A DNA stretch of 64,000 nt from Natronomonas sp. (GTDB lineage Archaea; Halobacteriota; Halobacteria; Halobacteriales; Haloarculaceae), in assembly GCF_028274965.1 (NCBI RefSeq), contig NZ_JAQCNO010000067.1, forward strand, positions 1 to 64,000. Direction: 5' to 3'. Below the pieces are notes generated by a model. It did not search any database. It was given only the letters and a program-made list of their open reading frames with translations, and was not told the DNA's origin. Position numbers and translations under genes: made by a program. Below, in pieces: positions 32,783 through 41,415 of this stretch (its first letter is position 1; each line of letters opens with the position of its first letter).

Positions 32783-33639
32783 AAAAAGACATGGCCGCCT
32801 CCGCGACCGAGAAGGGGAGCGCAAAACACGAGCTGCTCCGGGCCGTCGTGTGCTGGCACCTCTCCGGTGGTCTACTCGGCAGGGTCACGGACAAGCTGGA
32901 GGTAGCCGTCCCAGAGGCCGAGACCCAACTGGCCGGACTCGACCCGAGCGACGACCGGGGCCTGACAACTGTAGAAAAAAAGCGCCGGTGGCTGGCGGAC
33001 GAACTCACGCCGGGCCCATTCCCACGCGATGTGTTCGGTAGGAAGCTGGAGGCAATGTCCTGGCGAGGTGGCGACACGAAACACATGCGGAAGACGCACC
33101 TCCAGCCGGTGCTCAACCGTATCGGATACACGGAGCATCCGAACAACCGCGACCTGTTCATCCCTAAGGAGCAGGCCCGCGAGTACGCTGAGGAGCAGGG
33201 CATAGACCTCGACGCCCCAGCTTTCGAGTGGAAGCCATACTATGAACTCACCGATGACGAACGGACGCACGGCCTCCGTGTCGAGCTAGTGCGACGGGCG
33301 GCGCGATGTGGCGGAAAGCACGCCCTCTCGGCTGACAAGGCACGGAGCCAGGTGTTTGACGGGACCCCTGGGACGCGGAAGGTGAAAGGTCTCATGGACT
33401 GGGCGGCCGACGGCCATCCAGCCTTCGAGACGGACGCGAAGGGCGGGAGGAAACGGCTCCGGTGTGACCTCGGAGTGGGTGTGGACCCGGACATGCTGGC
33501 CGATGCCGGGCTCACCACCGACACCGACCCTCGCGAAGTCAGTGAGACGGATGAGAACGAACTCAAAACGGGCATAAAAGAGGATATGGACCGTATAATA
33601 GCCTCTACGCCCCCAGTGGGCGACAGGGGTAAAGAGTGA
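32779..33639 (+). CDS. Element protein, possible DNA-binding or replication-related
   Basis: The 286-residue acidic protein begins at a GTG that overlaps the preceding TGA by 4 bases. It has a helical region with RRWLADELTPGPFPRDVFGRKLEAMSWRGGDTKHMRKTHLQPVLNRIGYTEHPNNRDLFIPKEQAREYAEEQGIDLDAP, which reads like a winged-helix repeat unit, and a second half with ELVRRAARCGGKHALSADKARSQVF. I do not recognise the family; its size and place in the element make a replication initiator or regulator possible but unproven. Confidence 0.65.
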   Translation: MKKDMAASATEKGSAKHELLRAVVCWHLSGGLLGRVTDKLEVAVPEAETQLAGLDPSDDRGLTTVEKKRRWLADELTPGPFPRDVFGRKLEAMSWRGGDTKHMRKTHLQPVLNRIGYTEHPNNRDLFIPKEQAREYAEEQGIDLDAPAFEWKPYYELTDDERTHGLRVELVRRAARCGGKHALSADKARSQVFDGTPGTRKVKGLMDWAADGHPAFETDAKGGRKRLRCDLGVGVDPDMLADAGLTTDTDPREVSETDENELKTGIKEDMDRIIASTPPVGDRGKE

Positions 33640-33893
33640 CGGGGTACGATCGGAGCCTAGGAACGCCTGTAGTCCATCGGTGTGAGACGGTGGCCGCGAC
33701 GAGCGACTGTAAGGTTATCCACCTCGTGCTCCCTCCGCGCCGAGCGTGTACGACGCCACTATCTGACCTGCGGGACGCGGGCCGTGAGGTGTTCGCTGTC
33801 GGCGTACTTCCATCGGAGATCCCGAAGTGTCCTGTTGCCGACCACTACATCGGGTGCGAACAACTCCTCGTGCGAGACAGTGATCGGTCGTGA
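33636..33893 (+). CDS. Small element protein of unknown function
   Basis: The 85-residue protein starts at a GTG overlapping the previous stop by 4 bases. It contains KVIHLVLPPRRACTTPLSDLRDAGREVFAVGVLPSEIPKCPVADHYIGCEQLLV, with three to four Cys residues but no clear zinc motif. Coupling to the preceding gene supports translation. No function can be given. Confidence 0.55.
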   Translation: MTGYDRSLGTPVVHRCETVAATSDCKVIHLVLPPRRACTTPLSDLRDAGREVFAVGVLPSEIPKCPVADHYIGCEQLLVRDSDRS

Positions 33894-33963
33894 CCAGTCG
33901 TCACGCTTTCTTCTCCTCGAGGCTCAATGGTATAGTTCCCGTCACCACCGCCTTCCAGATCCC

Positions 33964-34194
33964 ATGACACGGCAGAACGGTAGCTTGGGGACCCGAGAGG
34001 TCAGCCGTATCGGCAGCATCGACCGCGTGCTGTCCCGGAAAGTAACCGAGGTTGTTGACGGAGGACCACCGACCGGAGTGTCGGAGGTTCGCGAGGTGTG
34101 CGACGGGGAGTTGTTTAAGAAGCGAGTGAGCGTCGCGGGATGGCCGACGAGGATGCGACAGTCGCACAGTCTACGCTCGCCGGCGAGCCTATGA
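33964..34194 (+). CDS. Small element protein with HTH-like stretch
   Basis: The 76-codon ORF reads MTRQNGSLGTREVSRIGSIDRVLSRKVTEVVDGGPPTGVSEVREVCDGELFKKRVSVAGWPTRM. The VLSRKVTEVV...GVSEVREVCDGELFKKRV part resembles a small helix-turn-helix. Its TGA overlaps an ATGATG that starts the next small ORF, which supports both. Evidence is otherwise only reading-frame and position. Confidence 0.42.
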   Translation: MTRQNGSLGTREVSRIGSIDRVLSRKVTEVVDGGPPTGVSEVREVCDGELFKKRVSVAGWPTRMRQSHSLRSPASL

Positions 34195-34367
34195 TGTCGA
34201 AGCTTCAAACACGGGGTATGCCCAACCCTCTCCTGACTGACGGCGTTCTCGACCTGGCCGATATCTCCAAGCTCGACCTCGAAGGAATCACCGGCATCGA
34301 CGACGACAAACCCATCATCGAACGCCCCACCTGTGAAGCGATCCCTGCACTCAGCCGCTTAGAATGA
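34191..34367 (+). CDS. Small acidic element protein
   Basis: The 58-codon ORF (MMSKLQTRGMPNPLLTDGVLDLADISKLDLEGITGIDDDKPIIERPTCEAIPALSRLE) is strongly acidic and haloarchaeal in composition. It starts in the stop codon of the preceding ORF (ATGA). An in-frame ATG at 34140 is possible but would overlap the preceding gene by about 55 bases. Function unknown. Confidence 0.45.
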   Translation: MMSKLQTRGMPNPLLTDGVLDLADISKLDLEGITGIDDDKPIIERPTCEAIPALSRLE

Positions 34368-34423
34368 AATCCCACCGACGACGTGGCGGCGGATGGTGGT
34401 GACGCCGAGGAGCCGCACGCAAA

Positions 34424-34960
34424 ATGACGCAAAACAACGCGGGCGCGGGTGACGACGAGGGGGGTACGACCGCCGCAGACCTTCCAAAGTATCTCGCTGT
34501 TGCGGTCAACCCAGACAAAGACCCCGAGGCGATGGATACCTACGAGCGCCGGAGCGAGATTGGCGACTTCGTGCTCCAGGCCGGATCGGCCGAGCGGCTC
34601 AATTACTCGGAGCTCGCGCGACGATACGACGTAGCCCCCTCAACTGTGAAGCGGGACGTCGACGCCATCGCCGACGATCTCGCGAAACACCTGGCGTATC
34701 GAGTGGAACTGAACACGATGGCCATCCATCGTCGAGCTGTCAACGGTCTGCTCGACGCTGAGGAATTTTATGACGCCTGGCGAGTTCAAAAGGAGTTCTC
34801 CGAGTGGCTGGAGGACCGGGGCACCCTAGAGCGAGCGCCAGATCGGGTAAACACAGAAGTAACCCAACACGAGACCGACACCACCACCGACTCCTACACG
34901 GTGATGAGCGACGAGCAGGCCGACAGGTTTGAGTCCGACGACTGTGGCCGTTCGGAGTAA
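34424..34960 (+). CDS. HTH-domain DNA-binding protein
   Basis: The 178-residue acidic protein contains a clear helix-turn-helix at residues about 61-90: RLNYSELARRYDVAPSTVKRDVDAIADDLAKHL. This is followed by a helical region (AIHRRAVNGLLDAEEFYDAWRVQKEFSEWLEDRG) and an acidic Thr-rich tail. The layout resembles terminase small-subunit-like or regulator proteins of haloarchaeal viruses, but no terminase large subunit is present here. It may regulate the element. Confidence 0.68.
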   Translation: MTQNNAGAGDDEGGTTAADLPKYLAVAVNPDKDPEAMDTYERRSEIGDFVLQAGSAERLNYSELARRYDVAPSTVKRDVDAIADDLAKHLAYRVELNTMAIHRRAVNGLLDAEEFYDAWRVQKEFSEWLEDRGTLERAPDRVNTEVTQHETDTTTDSYTVMSDEQADRFESDDCGRSE

Positions 34961-35544
34961 CGTGGGATGCGTCTAGACAGAGTTGGACGCGACATCGTCG
35001 CTTGGGTAATCCATGATCGACACCGCGGCTGCCGAGCGCGTCGGGATTAACCAATAAAGACCGGTAGCCTTGGTTAATCTCTGAATCAGGTGGCGTTTAA
35101 TGACTATCTAAGATTCGACCAAACAGCAGTACTGCGTGGTCCCAAGCCGGGGCGCGTGAGAGCATGGCAACTGATCGGGGGCAGCTTGTATACGCAGAGG
35201 GGTCCCATACACAGAATGAGTCCTCGGCTGGATGATACCGCGAAAGGTCGACACAAGCGACACGATCGAACCAGTAGAATCCGCGGTTCGGACCACCGAC
35301 TCGCCCAGTTGTTCAGCTACAATCTGATAGCATATAGTGTGAGCAAGAGACCACAGAAGCGACCTGGCACAGCGGTGATCCGCGCCACCGCAACTCTAGC
35401 TATGTTTGGAGGATAGGTATTTGATAGATGAAAACATTACTAATCTCTAGCGAGATGGTTCAGATAGCAGTGGTTACCGTATCGTCTGCCGACAGCAAAG
35501 CCTAAACAATCACATCATAAACCGATGATCCAGACTACTGACCC
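34961..35544. other. Gene-poor interval at the boundary of the defence island
   Basis: This 584-base interval marks a drop in GC. I see a perfect 10 bp inverted repeat at 35045-35079 and no convincing gene. One 31-codon ATG frame at 35232 (MIPRKVDTSDTIEPVESAVRTTDSPS) looks protein-like but is too short to call. The last 100 bases are AT-rich and should hold the methyltransferase promoter. Confidence 0.5.
35045..35079. repeat. Perfect 10 bp inverted repeat with 15 bp spacer
   Basis: GATTAACCAA (35045-35054) and TTGGTTAATC (35070-35079) are exact reverse complements around TAAAGACCGGTAGCC. It lies about 85 bases after the HTH gene stop. It could be an operator, a stem-loop terminator or part of an origin. 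Confidence 0.55.
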
Positions 35545-36762
35545 ATGAGTCAAGATTCTTCTGTCACACAATTGATGGAGTCCTCACCTGAATATACCGA
35601 GGACTACGGGTCTGCTTATCAGGGAGACAGTCAAGAGCTGCTACGTGAACTTCCCGACAACAGTATCGATCTACTCGTCACCTCGCCTCCATTCGCGCTT
35701 CAACATCAGAAGCAGTACGGAAATGAGGACCAGTCCGAGTACAACGACTGGTTTATGCAGTTCGTGCCGGAGATCCGACGAGTACTCCAGCCACACGGGA
35801 GCTTAGTAATCGAGATAGGCGGGGCATTCAAGAAAGGCTATCCAGAGCGCTCAACATACCAGTTCGAGTTGCTTAATCGGCTGGTGGATCCTGATGAAGG
35901 GCAACTACATCTGGCACAAGACTTCTACTGGTATAACCCGGCAAAGCTACCGAATCCGATAGAGTGGGTGAATATCCGAAAGATCCGCGTGACTGACGCA
36001 GTCACGCATATCTGGTGGCTCACACCGGAGATCAACAAAGAGTCAGCAGCCGTTGACGGAGAACACCCCCACCCTGAAGCTGATAACCAGCGGGTGCTAC
36101 AGGAGTACTCTGATTCTCATAAGAAGCTTCTCGAAACCGGCGAGTACAACGACGGCGAGCGAAACTCCGGGTGGAACATAGATTCAGAAGCCTTCGCAAA
36201 TGAGAACGAAGGCTCCATTCCAGATAATTTGCTTGAGGGGCTGTCAGCTGATAATGTGCTTTCCCGGCTCGAAGAGGTCGATGCGAGCACGTTGCTTGAG
36301 AAGCTTGGTGCTGATCAACCGCTTGAGGAAATGTCAGCTGCGGAGTTACTTGGTCTTCTCGGGCTGGGTGGGCAGACTCCCAACAATGTGATCGAGGCGT
36401 CGAACACCGCGAGTAACACAAAGTATCTTAAGATGTGCCGGGAGTTCGATGATGTCGATCCCCACCCTGCCCGGTTCCCCCGGCAGATCCCAGAGTTCTT
36501 TATCGATTTCCTGACGCCGAACCCCCCATACGACGACTGGGAACGGGGCTATCTAGACCGACCGATTGTACTGGACATCTTTGCAGGGAGCAACCTCACC
36601 GGATTCGCAGCTGAAGCCAAAGGCCGGCACTGGCTCGCATTCGAAAAAGAGCAGAACTACGTCGAGTCCTCACAGTTCCGGTTCAAGTCTGAGGAGAAAA
36701 TCCGGGAGATGATAGAAGACGATCAGAGCAGCCTCGGCGATTTCCCCGTAGTCGGAGAATAG
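35545..36762 (+). CDS. Site-specific DNA methyltransferase (N4-cytosine/N6-adenine, beta-class layout)
   Basis: The 405-residue protein has motif IV as TSPPF at about residues 46-50 (DNSIDLLVTSPPFALQHQKQYG), and the AdoMet motif I as LDIFAGSNLTGFAAEAKGRHWLAFEKE near residue 345. Motif IV before motif I defines the beta class; SPPF favours N4-cytosine specificity. Between them is an insert with the target-recognition region and a Leu-rich acidic stretch (LLEGLSADNVLSRLEEVDASTLLEKLGADQPLEEMSAAELLGLL). It should methylate DNA and mark self for the island's restriction-like genes. It converges on the GyrA-CTD gene. Lower GC than the host suggests transfer. Confidence 0.88.
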   Translation: MSQDSSVTQLMESSPEYTEDYGSAYQGDSQELLRELPDNSIDLLVTSPPFALQHQKQYGNEDQSEYNDWFMQFVPEIRRVLQPHGSLVIEIGGAFKKGYPERSTYQFELLNRLVDPDEGQLHLAQDFYWYNPAKLPNPIEWVNIRKIRVTDAVTHIWWLTPEINKESAAVDGEHPHPEADNQRVLQEYSDSHKKLLETGEYNDGERNSGWNIDSEAFANENEGSIPDNLLEGLSADNVLSRLEEVDASTLLEKLGADQPLEEMSAAELLGLLGLGGQTPNNVIEASNTASNTKYLKMCREFDDVDPHPARFPRQIPEFFIDFLTPNPPYDDWERGYLDRPIVLDIFAGSNLTGFAAEAKGRHWLAFEKEQNYVESSQFRFKSEEKIREMIEDDQSSLGDFPVVGE

Positions 36763-36893
36763 CAACCCTCCGGGGTGCCCGTGTCGAATAGACGTGATGG
36801 CTCTGGCGAACCAAACGCCACCATGGCCATCGTTGTCGGCATATAGACAGATGCCCGCTCTTGCTGCCAGCGTCCCGGTAAATTGGTCGTAGC

Positions 36894-38423
36894 TCAACTC
36901 CTAGAGACAATAGTTACGCCGGCAACGGTATCCTCAGGATTCAGCTCGATTATATTGACTCCCTTCGTGTTCCGGCCGACCGTTGAAATCTCCGAGGCTG
37001 GAACTTTGATACCACGGCCTTGGCGTGTTACAATAATGACGTCCTCGGCACTGGTTATTGGGCGAGTCGTTACGACGGGTCCGTTGCGGTCGCCTGTGTT
37101 GATATCAACTAAGCCCCTCCCGTACCGGTTCTGTTTTCGGTATTCACCCACAGGGGTGCGTTTGCCGTAGCCATTCTGGGTTAGACTCAATATCTCGCCG
37201 TCAAAGTCGCTGGGCAGGACGGAAAGTGATACCGCCTGATCTGTCGAATCTAGCTCAATGCCAGCAACGCCCTTCGCTTGCCTTGTCATCGGCCGTGCCT
37301 CGTCTTCTCTAAATCTGATCGACTGCCCTGCGGCGGTCGTGATCAAAAGATCACTCTCCCCATCAGACCATCCAACATCTATCAGGGAGGACTCAGAGAG
37401 ATCAGCCGCAATAATCCCTGTGCTACGGATGTTTTCAAACTGTCCCGTGCCTGTGCGCTTCAGCTTGCCGTCCGCAGTCGCCGTCAGAAGAAATCCGTAA
37501 TAGCCGATGTCCGGTGCATCGAGTAACTCTACAATAGCTTCCTCATCCTGGATCGGGAGGGAATCTTGTACGGCTATGCCAGGATCGTCCAACGATCCGA
37601 CGGGGATTTCGTGGCCCTGAAACTCATAAATTTGTCCCGCTGTCGTCAGACAATATAGCTGATTACGCGGATTATAGGAATAGATAGCGTTGATCTGGTC
37701 ATCTTCGTGGAGATGGATTCTGTTGGTTCCTTTACCACCCCGATGTTGTGTCTGAAATGCTGAGCAAGGTGTTCGTCTGATCCGGCCGTCATCAGTCAGT
37801 ATCACCACCGCAGGTTCCCGAGGTATTACGTCGGTTCCCGCAAGCGCCTCATTCAGGGCGTCTAGCTCCTTCTTATCGAACTGCGCTGGCTCAGATTGAG
37901 AATTGCTCACGCCGACAATCGCCCGGCTAAGTTGTAATCGGAGTTTCGTTGGCGTGGGACGGAACGTAGGGAAGTCCGTTGGCAGCGCCTTCTTGATTGC
38001 AAGCAATTCCGACTTCGAGAACTCACCCGGTGAAGCTTCAGTCGGGGCGACAGTGTCGACATGCTCTGCAATCGCCGCTCTGAATTGTCGTCGTTGCTCC
38101 TCATTGGACTCACGGCTGCTCTGGCCGTGGCATTGCTTACACGGGTCGAGGAGGTCAGGCTTGCGAGAACTGCTTTTGAACTCTCTGTCGGCAATTGATA
38201 AGCCACAGACGGTCTCCGGAGCATTGTCACGCCTGAGGTGATAGGTAAACGTTCCAAAGTTGAGATAATCGATATCAGAGAGTTTGTTGGTTCCGACAGT
38301 TTCGGGATCGACGGTGTTGCCCTTCGTTGACTCATCGGACGGTGCCGCCTCATCATCCGGGTTATCCTCAGAGAGAATATCCGAAAAAAGCCCATCGTCA
38401 TCGGAGGCGTTGTCGTCTGTCAC
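36894..38423 (-). CDS. Stand-alone gyrase A C-terminal beta-pinwheel protein with zinc-like N-terminus
   Basis: The 509-residue protein lacks any gyrase breakage-reunion domain or catalytic Tyr region. Residues about 205-505 form a complete GyrA C-terminal DNA-wrapping domain: the GyrA-box appears as TQHRGGKG (about 224-230), then blades LLTATADGKLKRT, DLLITTAAGQSIRFREDEARPMTRQAKGVAGI, ILSLTQNGYGKRTPVGEYRKQNRYGRGLVDI and EISTVGRNTKGVNII, very close to bacterial GyrA. The N-terminus has an H...C...CKQC arrangement (YHLRRDNAPETVCG ... DPCKQCHG) suggesting a zinc site, and a helical linker. It starts with GTG. It probably binds or wraps DNA and may sense topology for the neighbouring helicase/SMC genes; that role is inference. 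Confidence 0.88.
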   Translation of the reverse strand: MTDDNASDDDGLFSDILSEDNPDDEAAPSDESTKGNTVDPETVGTNKLSDIDYLNFGTFTYHLRRDNAPETVCGLSIADREFKSSSRKPDLLDPCKQCHGQSSRESNEEQRRQFRAAIAEHVDTVAPTEASPGEFSKSELLAIKKALPTDFPTFRPTPTKLRLQLSRAIVGVSNSQSEPAQFDKKELDALNEALAGTDVIPREPAVVILTDDGRIRRTPCSAFQTQHRGGKGTNRIHLHEDDQINAIYSYNPRNQLYCLTTAGQIYEFQGHEIPVGSLDDPGIAVQDSLPIQDEEAIVELLDAPDIGYYGFLLTATADGKLKRTGTGQFENIRSTGIIAADLSESSLIDVGWSDGESDLLITTAAGQSIRFREDEARPMTRQAKGVAGIELDSTDQAVSLSVLPSDFDGEILSLTQNGYGKRTPVGEYRKQNRYGRGLVDINTGDRNGPVVTTRPITSAEDVIIVTRQGRGIKVPASEISTVGRNTKGVNIIELNPEDTVAGVTIVSRS

Positions 38424-38567
38424 AGGCGGATATCTTTCAGAGTGGACTTAATTGCTGTGTAATGGTGTTTTAGCTGCCTACAGCGAAACAACCCGCCGAC
38501 TGAACCCGATCGTCATAACACTTATTCTTGGGCCCTCTACAATTACAGGCGGGATTTGTGGGAACGG
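38424..38567. promoter_or_regulatory. Divergent promoter region in the defence island
   Basis: The 144-base AT-rich gap separates the minus-strand GyrA-CTD gene from the plus-strand run of five genes. GGATATC (38427-38433) is near the GTG start and TAACACTTATTCTTGG (38516-38531) lies 38-52 bases before the ATG at 38568, a TATA-like candidate. Confidence 0.35.
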
Positions 38568-39086
38568 ATGGTAGATCAGATCTCAAAACAGCAGATCCAC
38601 GAGCGCTTTCTCGACAGTCTTGAACCAGTTGTACAGGACCACGAGGACACCAGTTCTGTCCCCCTAGAGGCTGAACTCACGCGCCCACTACCTCCAAAGA
38701 TCAGAGTGTACGCCTACCAGGTGACAACCCCACCAGGTACCGGTACAGAGGGCGACCGGCTAGCACATCTGATCGTCCCCGGACAGTCTTCCGGAGAACG
38801 CGCTTCGTTCGATCACTCTGGCGGCCACTTCGCACTGCTAGTCGGATATGACCCTCAGATCCAGGTGTTCATCCTGTGGGATGCTGGGTTACACCAGAAC
38901 TTCAAATATGGAAAGAGAATTAGGGTCACCTCAGAAACAGTTTATGAGGCCGTCGGCGGAGAAATTGGAACCCAACAGCGTCACCTCAACACGGGGACAG
39001 AAACGGTTCTTACTGTTAAACACGACCGGCTGGCGGATGCTATCGAGCGCCGGTCAGAAATCACTACGGAGCGGCTTGTGGGCTAA
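38568..39086 (+). CDS. Methylase/helicase-associated small protein
   Basis: The 172-residue protein has a conserved-looking block: KIRVYAYQVTTPPGTGTEGDRLAHLIVPGQSSGERASFDHSGGHFALLVGYDPQIQVFILWDAGLHQNFKYGKRIRVTSETVYEA. I recall similar proteins beside DNA methylases and helicases in bacterial modification/restriction loci, but cannot name the family with certainty. The G-F-ALLVGY ... FILWDA strands could be a modified-base or DNA-end recognition fold. It is 3 bases upstream of the helicase and surely in its operon. ATG at 38568 is preferred over a TTG at 38556. Confidence 0.7.
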   Translation: MVDQISKQQIHERFLDSLEPVVQDHEDTSSVPLEAELTRPLPPKIRVYAYQVTTPPGTGTEGDRLAHLIVPGQSSGERASFDHSGGHFALLVGYDPQIQVFILWDAGLHQNFKYGKRIRVTSETVYEAVGGEIGTQQRHLNTGTETVLTVKHDRLADAIERRSEITTERLVG

Positions 39087-39089
39087 CAT

Positions 39090-41222
39090 ATGAAGGATAA
39101 ATTACAGGACCTCTCATTGGCACCCTCCTATCACAAAGGCGAAGACAATATCGCGACAGAGTTTTATCGACCTTGTCTGGAGCGGGCAACACAGTACGAC
39201 CGGGCAGTCGGGTTCTTCCGGAGTTCCATCTATCTTCTTGCCTGGGATAGCCTGAAGACCTTCGTCAACAACGGCGGCAAGATGCGAATCATCTGCTCAC
39301 CGGTGCTTGACTTGGAGGACCGAGATGCGATCGAGAGTGGTTACCAGGCCCGAACCGACGAACAGCTCGCCGAGGAACTGGCAGAGGTTATTGACTCGAT
39401 GCTCTCGGAGCCTGGGTTAGAGAAGCCGACGAAAGTCCTTGCCGCACTCGTCGCAGAGGGGATCATCGAGTTTAAGATCGCTTCCCTCGATGATGATGCC
39501 CCTGCGCGACATAAACGGCTGTTCCATGACAAGCTGGGTATCTTCACCCAGGAACAGCCGCAAGCGCCACAAGATCCTGCTGTCGTATTCAAAGGTTCGA
39601 TGAATGAAACTTGGGCTGGCCTGGCGATGGACGGAAACCTCGAATCGGTTGATGTCTACGTCTCTTGGGGCCCAGACCGAGAACAAGAACGGGTCCGTGA
39701 TGAGCAGACCTACTTCGACACGCTGTGGGAAGACACCTACGACGCTGTGAGGGTTCGAGACTTCCCGGCGGTTGCGAAAGAGAAGTTGGTCTCGGCGGCT
39801 GATGCCGTCGAGTGGGAGTCCGTTGTCGATGAAATTGTCGAGGAGATCGAGCGCTCCCGTGTTGAGTCTCCTGACACAGGGCCCAACCCGCGAACACCGT
39901 TACCACATCAACAGCGAGCGCTCGAAGCCTGGCGTGAACGGGGTCATTCAGGTGTCTTCGAACACGCAACGGGTAGTGGTAAGACCTTCACCGCACTTTG
40001 TGCGATTCGTGAGGCCCTTCAGGAAGGAAAATCACCGGTCGTTTTCGTTCCGAACACCGATCTGCTGGAGCAGTGGAAAGCTGAGCTAAAGTCGACAAAT
40101 CAGGATCTCGATCCAAGTCTATTGATCTGCGGCGGTGGAAATAACGACTGGAAAAAAGATGGGCTATTACGCTCTTGGACCCGCCCGAACGGATCGCCGC
40201 GAATTGTGCTATCGACGATGCAGTCGGGTATCGCTGATGACTTCCAGTCACTATTTAATGACGGTGAGCACACATTTTTGATTGCTGATGAAGTTCACCG
40301 GATTGGCAGCCCGGAACATCAAAAGCTTCTTGATTTTGATGCTGGCTGGCGACTCGGATTAAGTGCGACCCCGCGTAGGTACGGCGATGAGGAAGGAACA
40401 GCAGTGATCATGGAGTATTTCGATGGCATCGTCCAGCCACCATTTACACTCGCCGACGCAATCGAGGCTGGCCGGCTCACGCCATATTTTTATCATGTAC
40501 ACACTGTTTCGCTGACTCCGGGCGAACAGGACGACTGGGAGGAGCTCACCCAAGAGATTCGCAAGAGGTATGCCCGTTCGCAGGCGGGTGACGACACCGA
40601 TCTGGATGACCTACCAGAGCACATCAAGCAGCTACAGATTGATCGCGCTCGAATACTGAAAGGGGCTAGCCAGAAGACCCAGAAAGCACGAGAGATCCTC
40701 GCACGACAGTATTCGGGAGGCGATCGATGGCTGGTGTACTGCGCTGGAATAGACCAGCTGAAAGAGGTCCGTGACGAGCTTGCGGATCAGCCCTTCCGAG
40801 TGCTGGAGTATCATAGCAAGATGGACGGTGACCGGGCACAGACATTAGAATTCTTCGAGAACCAAGGAGGAGTTATTTTGTCGATCAAATGCCTTGACGA
40901 AGGTGTTGATATTCCAAATGCAACACATGCGCTAATCCTTGCCTCCTCGAAGAACCCTCGTGAGTTCATTCAGCGTCGGGGTCGAGTTCTCCGAAATTCA
41001 GAAAATAAACATCATGCGAATATCCACGACGTGGTAGTTGAACCGTACAGCACCGAGAGCGACATCCCCGTTAATAGTATTCTCGAGGGCGAACTCGCTC
41101 GAGCGATTCAGTTCGGGAAGGATGCGGAGAATCCGAAATCGGTTGCTGATCTAAAACAAATTGCGCACAAAGCCGGAATCGACTACGACGCTCTTGCCGA
41201 AACCGGAGTTGAAGATGACTGA
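39090..41222 (+). CDS. PLD-nuclease-like / DEVH superfamily 2 helicase
   Basis: The 710-residue protein has an N-terminal phospholipase D-like domain (residues about 15-215; RAVGFFRSSIYLLAWDSLKTFVNNGGKMRIICSP, HDKLGIF, VFKGSMNETWAGL) and an SF2 helicase core: Walker A ATGSGKTFTALC (about 291), IADEVHRIGS (about 398), LGLSATPRR, and motif VI QRRGRVLRN (about 627). The fused nuclease-like and translocase domains match the enzyme type found in anti-phage restriction systems, including those tied to DNA phosphorothioation. Only one HxK half-motif is seen, so nuclease activity would need dimerisation. It overlaps the next small gene by 8 bases. Confidence 0.9.
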   Translation: MKDKLQDLSLAPSYHKGEDNIATEFYRPCLERATQYDRAVGFFRSSIYLLAWDSLKTFVNNGGKMRIICSPVLDLEDRDAIESGYQARTDEQLAEELAEVIDSMLSEPGLEKPTKVLAALVAEGIIEFKIASLDDDAPARHKRLFHDKLGIFTQEQPQAPQDPAVVFKGSMNETWAGLAMDGNLESVDVYVSWGPDREQERVRDEQTYFDTLWEDTYDAVRVRDFPAVAKEKLVSAADAVEWESVVDEIVEEIERSRVESPDTGPNPRTPLPHQQRALEAWRERGHSGVFEHATGSGKTFTALCAIREALQEGKSPVVFVPNTDLLEQWKAELKSTNQDLDPSLLICGGGNNDWKKDGLLRSWTRPNGSPRIVLSTMQSGIADDFQSLFNDGEHTFLIADEVHRIGSPEHQKLLDFDAGWRLGLSATPRRYGDEEGTAVIMEYFDGIVQPPFTLADAIEAGRLTPYFYHVHTVSLTPGEQDDWEELTQEIRKRYARSQAGDDTDLDDLPEHIKQLQIDRARILKGASQKTQKAREILARQYSGGDRWLVYCAGIDQLKEVRDELADQPFRVLEYHSKMDGDRAQTLEFFENQGGVILSIKCLDEGVDIPNATHALILASSKNPREFIQRRGRVLRNSENKHHANIHDVVVEPYSTESDIPVNSILEGELARAIQFGKDAENPKSVADLKQIAHKAGIDYDALAETGVEDD

Positions 41223-41415
41223 AGACACAGACGAACTCATGGCCGCGCTGGAGAGTATCCGACAAGAAGAGTTTCCGGAAATACCAGCCGATTTGGTTGA
41301 GGAAATCATCCGGATTGAAGAAGAAACGCTCGAAGAGCGAGAAAAGACACAAAGCCGGATTTCGGAGGTTGTCGAGTCCCAGTTGGAGGACGGATCAGAT
41401 GTTAAAAATAAATAG
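41215..41415 (+). CDS. Small acidic coiled-coil protein of the modification island
   Basis: The 66-residue protein (MTEDTDELMAALESIRQEEFPEIPADLVEEIIRIEEETLEEREKTQSRISEVVESQLEDGSDVKNK) is nearly all helix. It overlaps the helicase by 8 bases and the SMC-like ATPase by 17 bases, so it is translationally bound to both. Such small proteins recur between helicase and DndD-like genes in bacterial loci (I recall a 'DNA modification system-associated small protein'). It probably bridges or tethers the two large enzymes. Confidence 0.8.
   Translation: MTEDTDELMAALESIRQEEFPEIPADLVEEIIRIEEETLEEREKTQSRISEVVESQLEDGSDVKNK

Noticed and set aside
35090-35416. 108-residue ORF before the methyltransferase
   Set aside because: Basic, non-haloarchaeal composition, no ATG start and no recognisable domain; the region looks non-coding.
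36032-36421. Minus-strand ORF inside the methyltransferase gene
   Set aside because: Antisense shadow of a well-supported methyltransferase; no independent start or domain.
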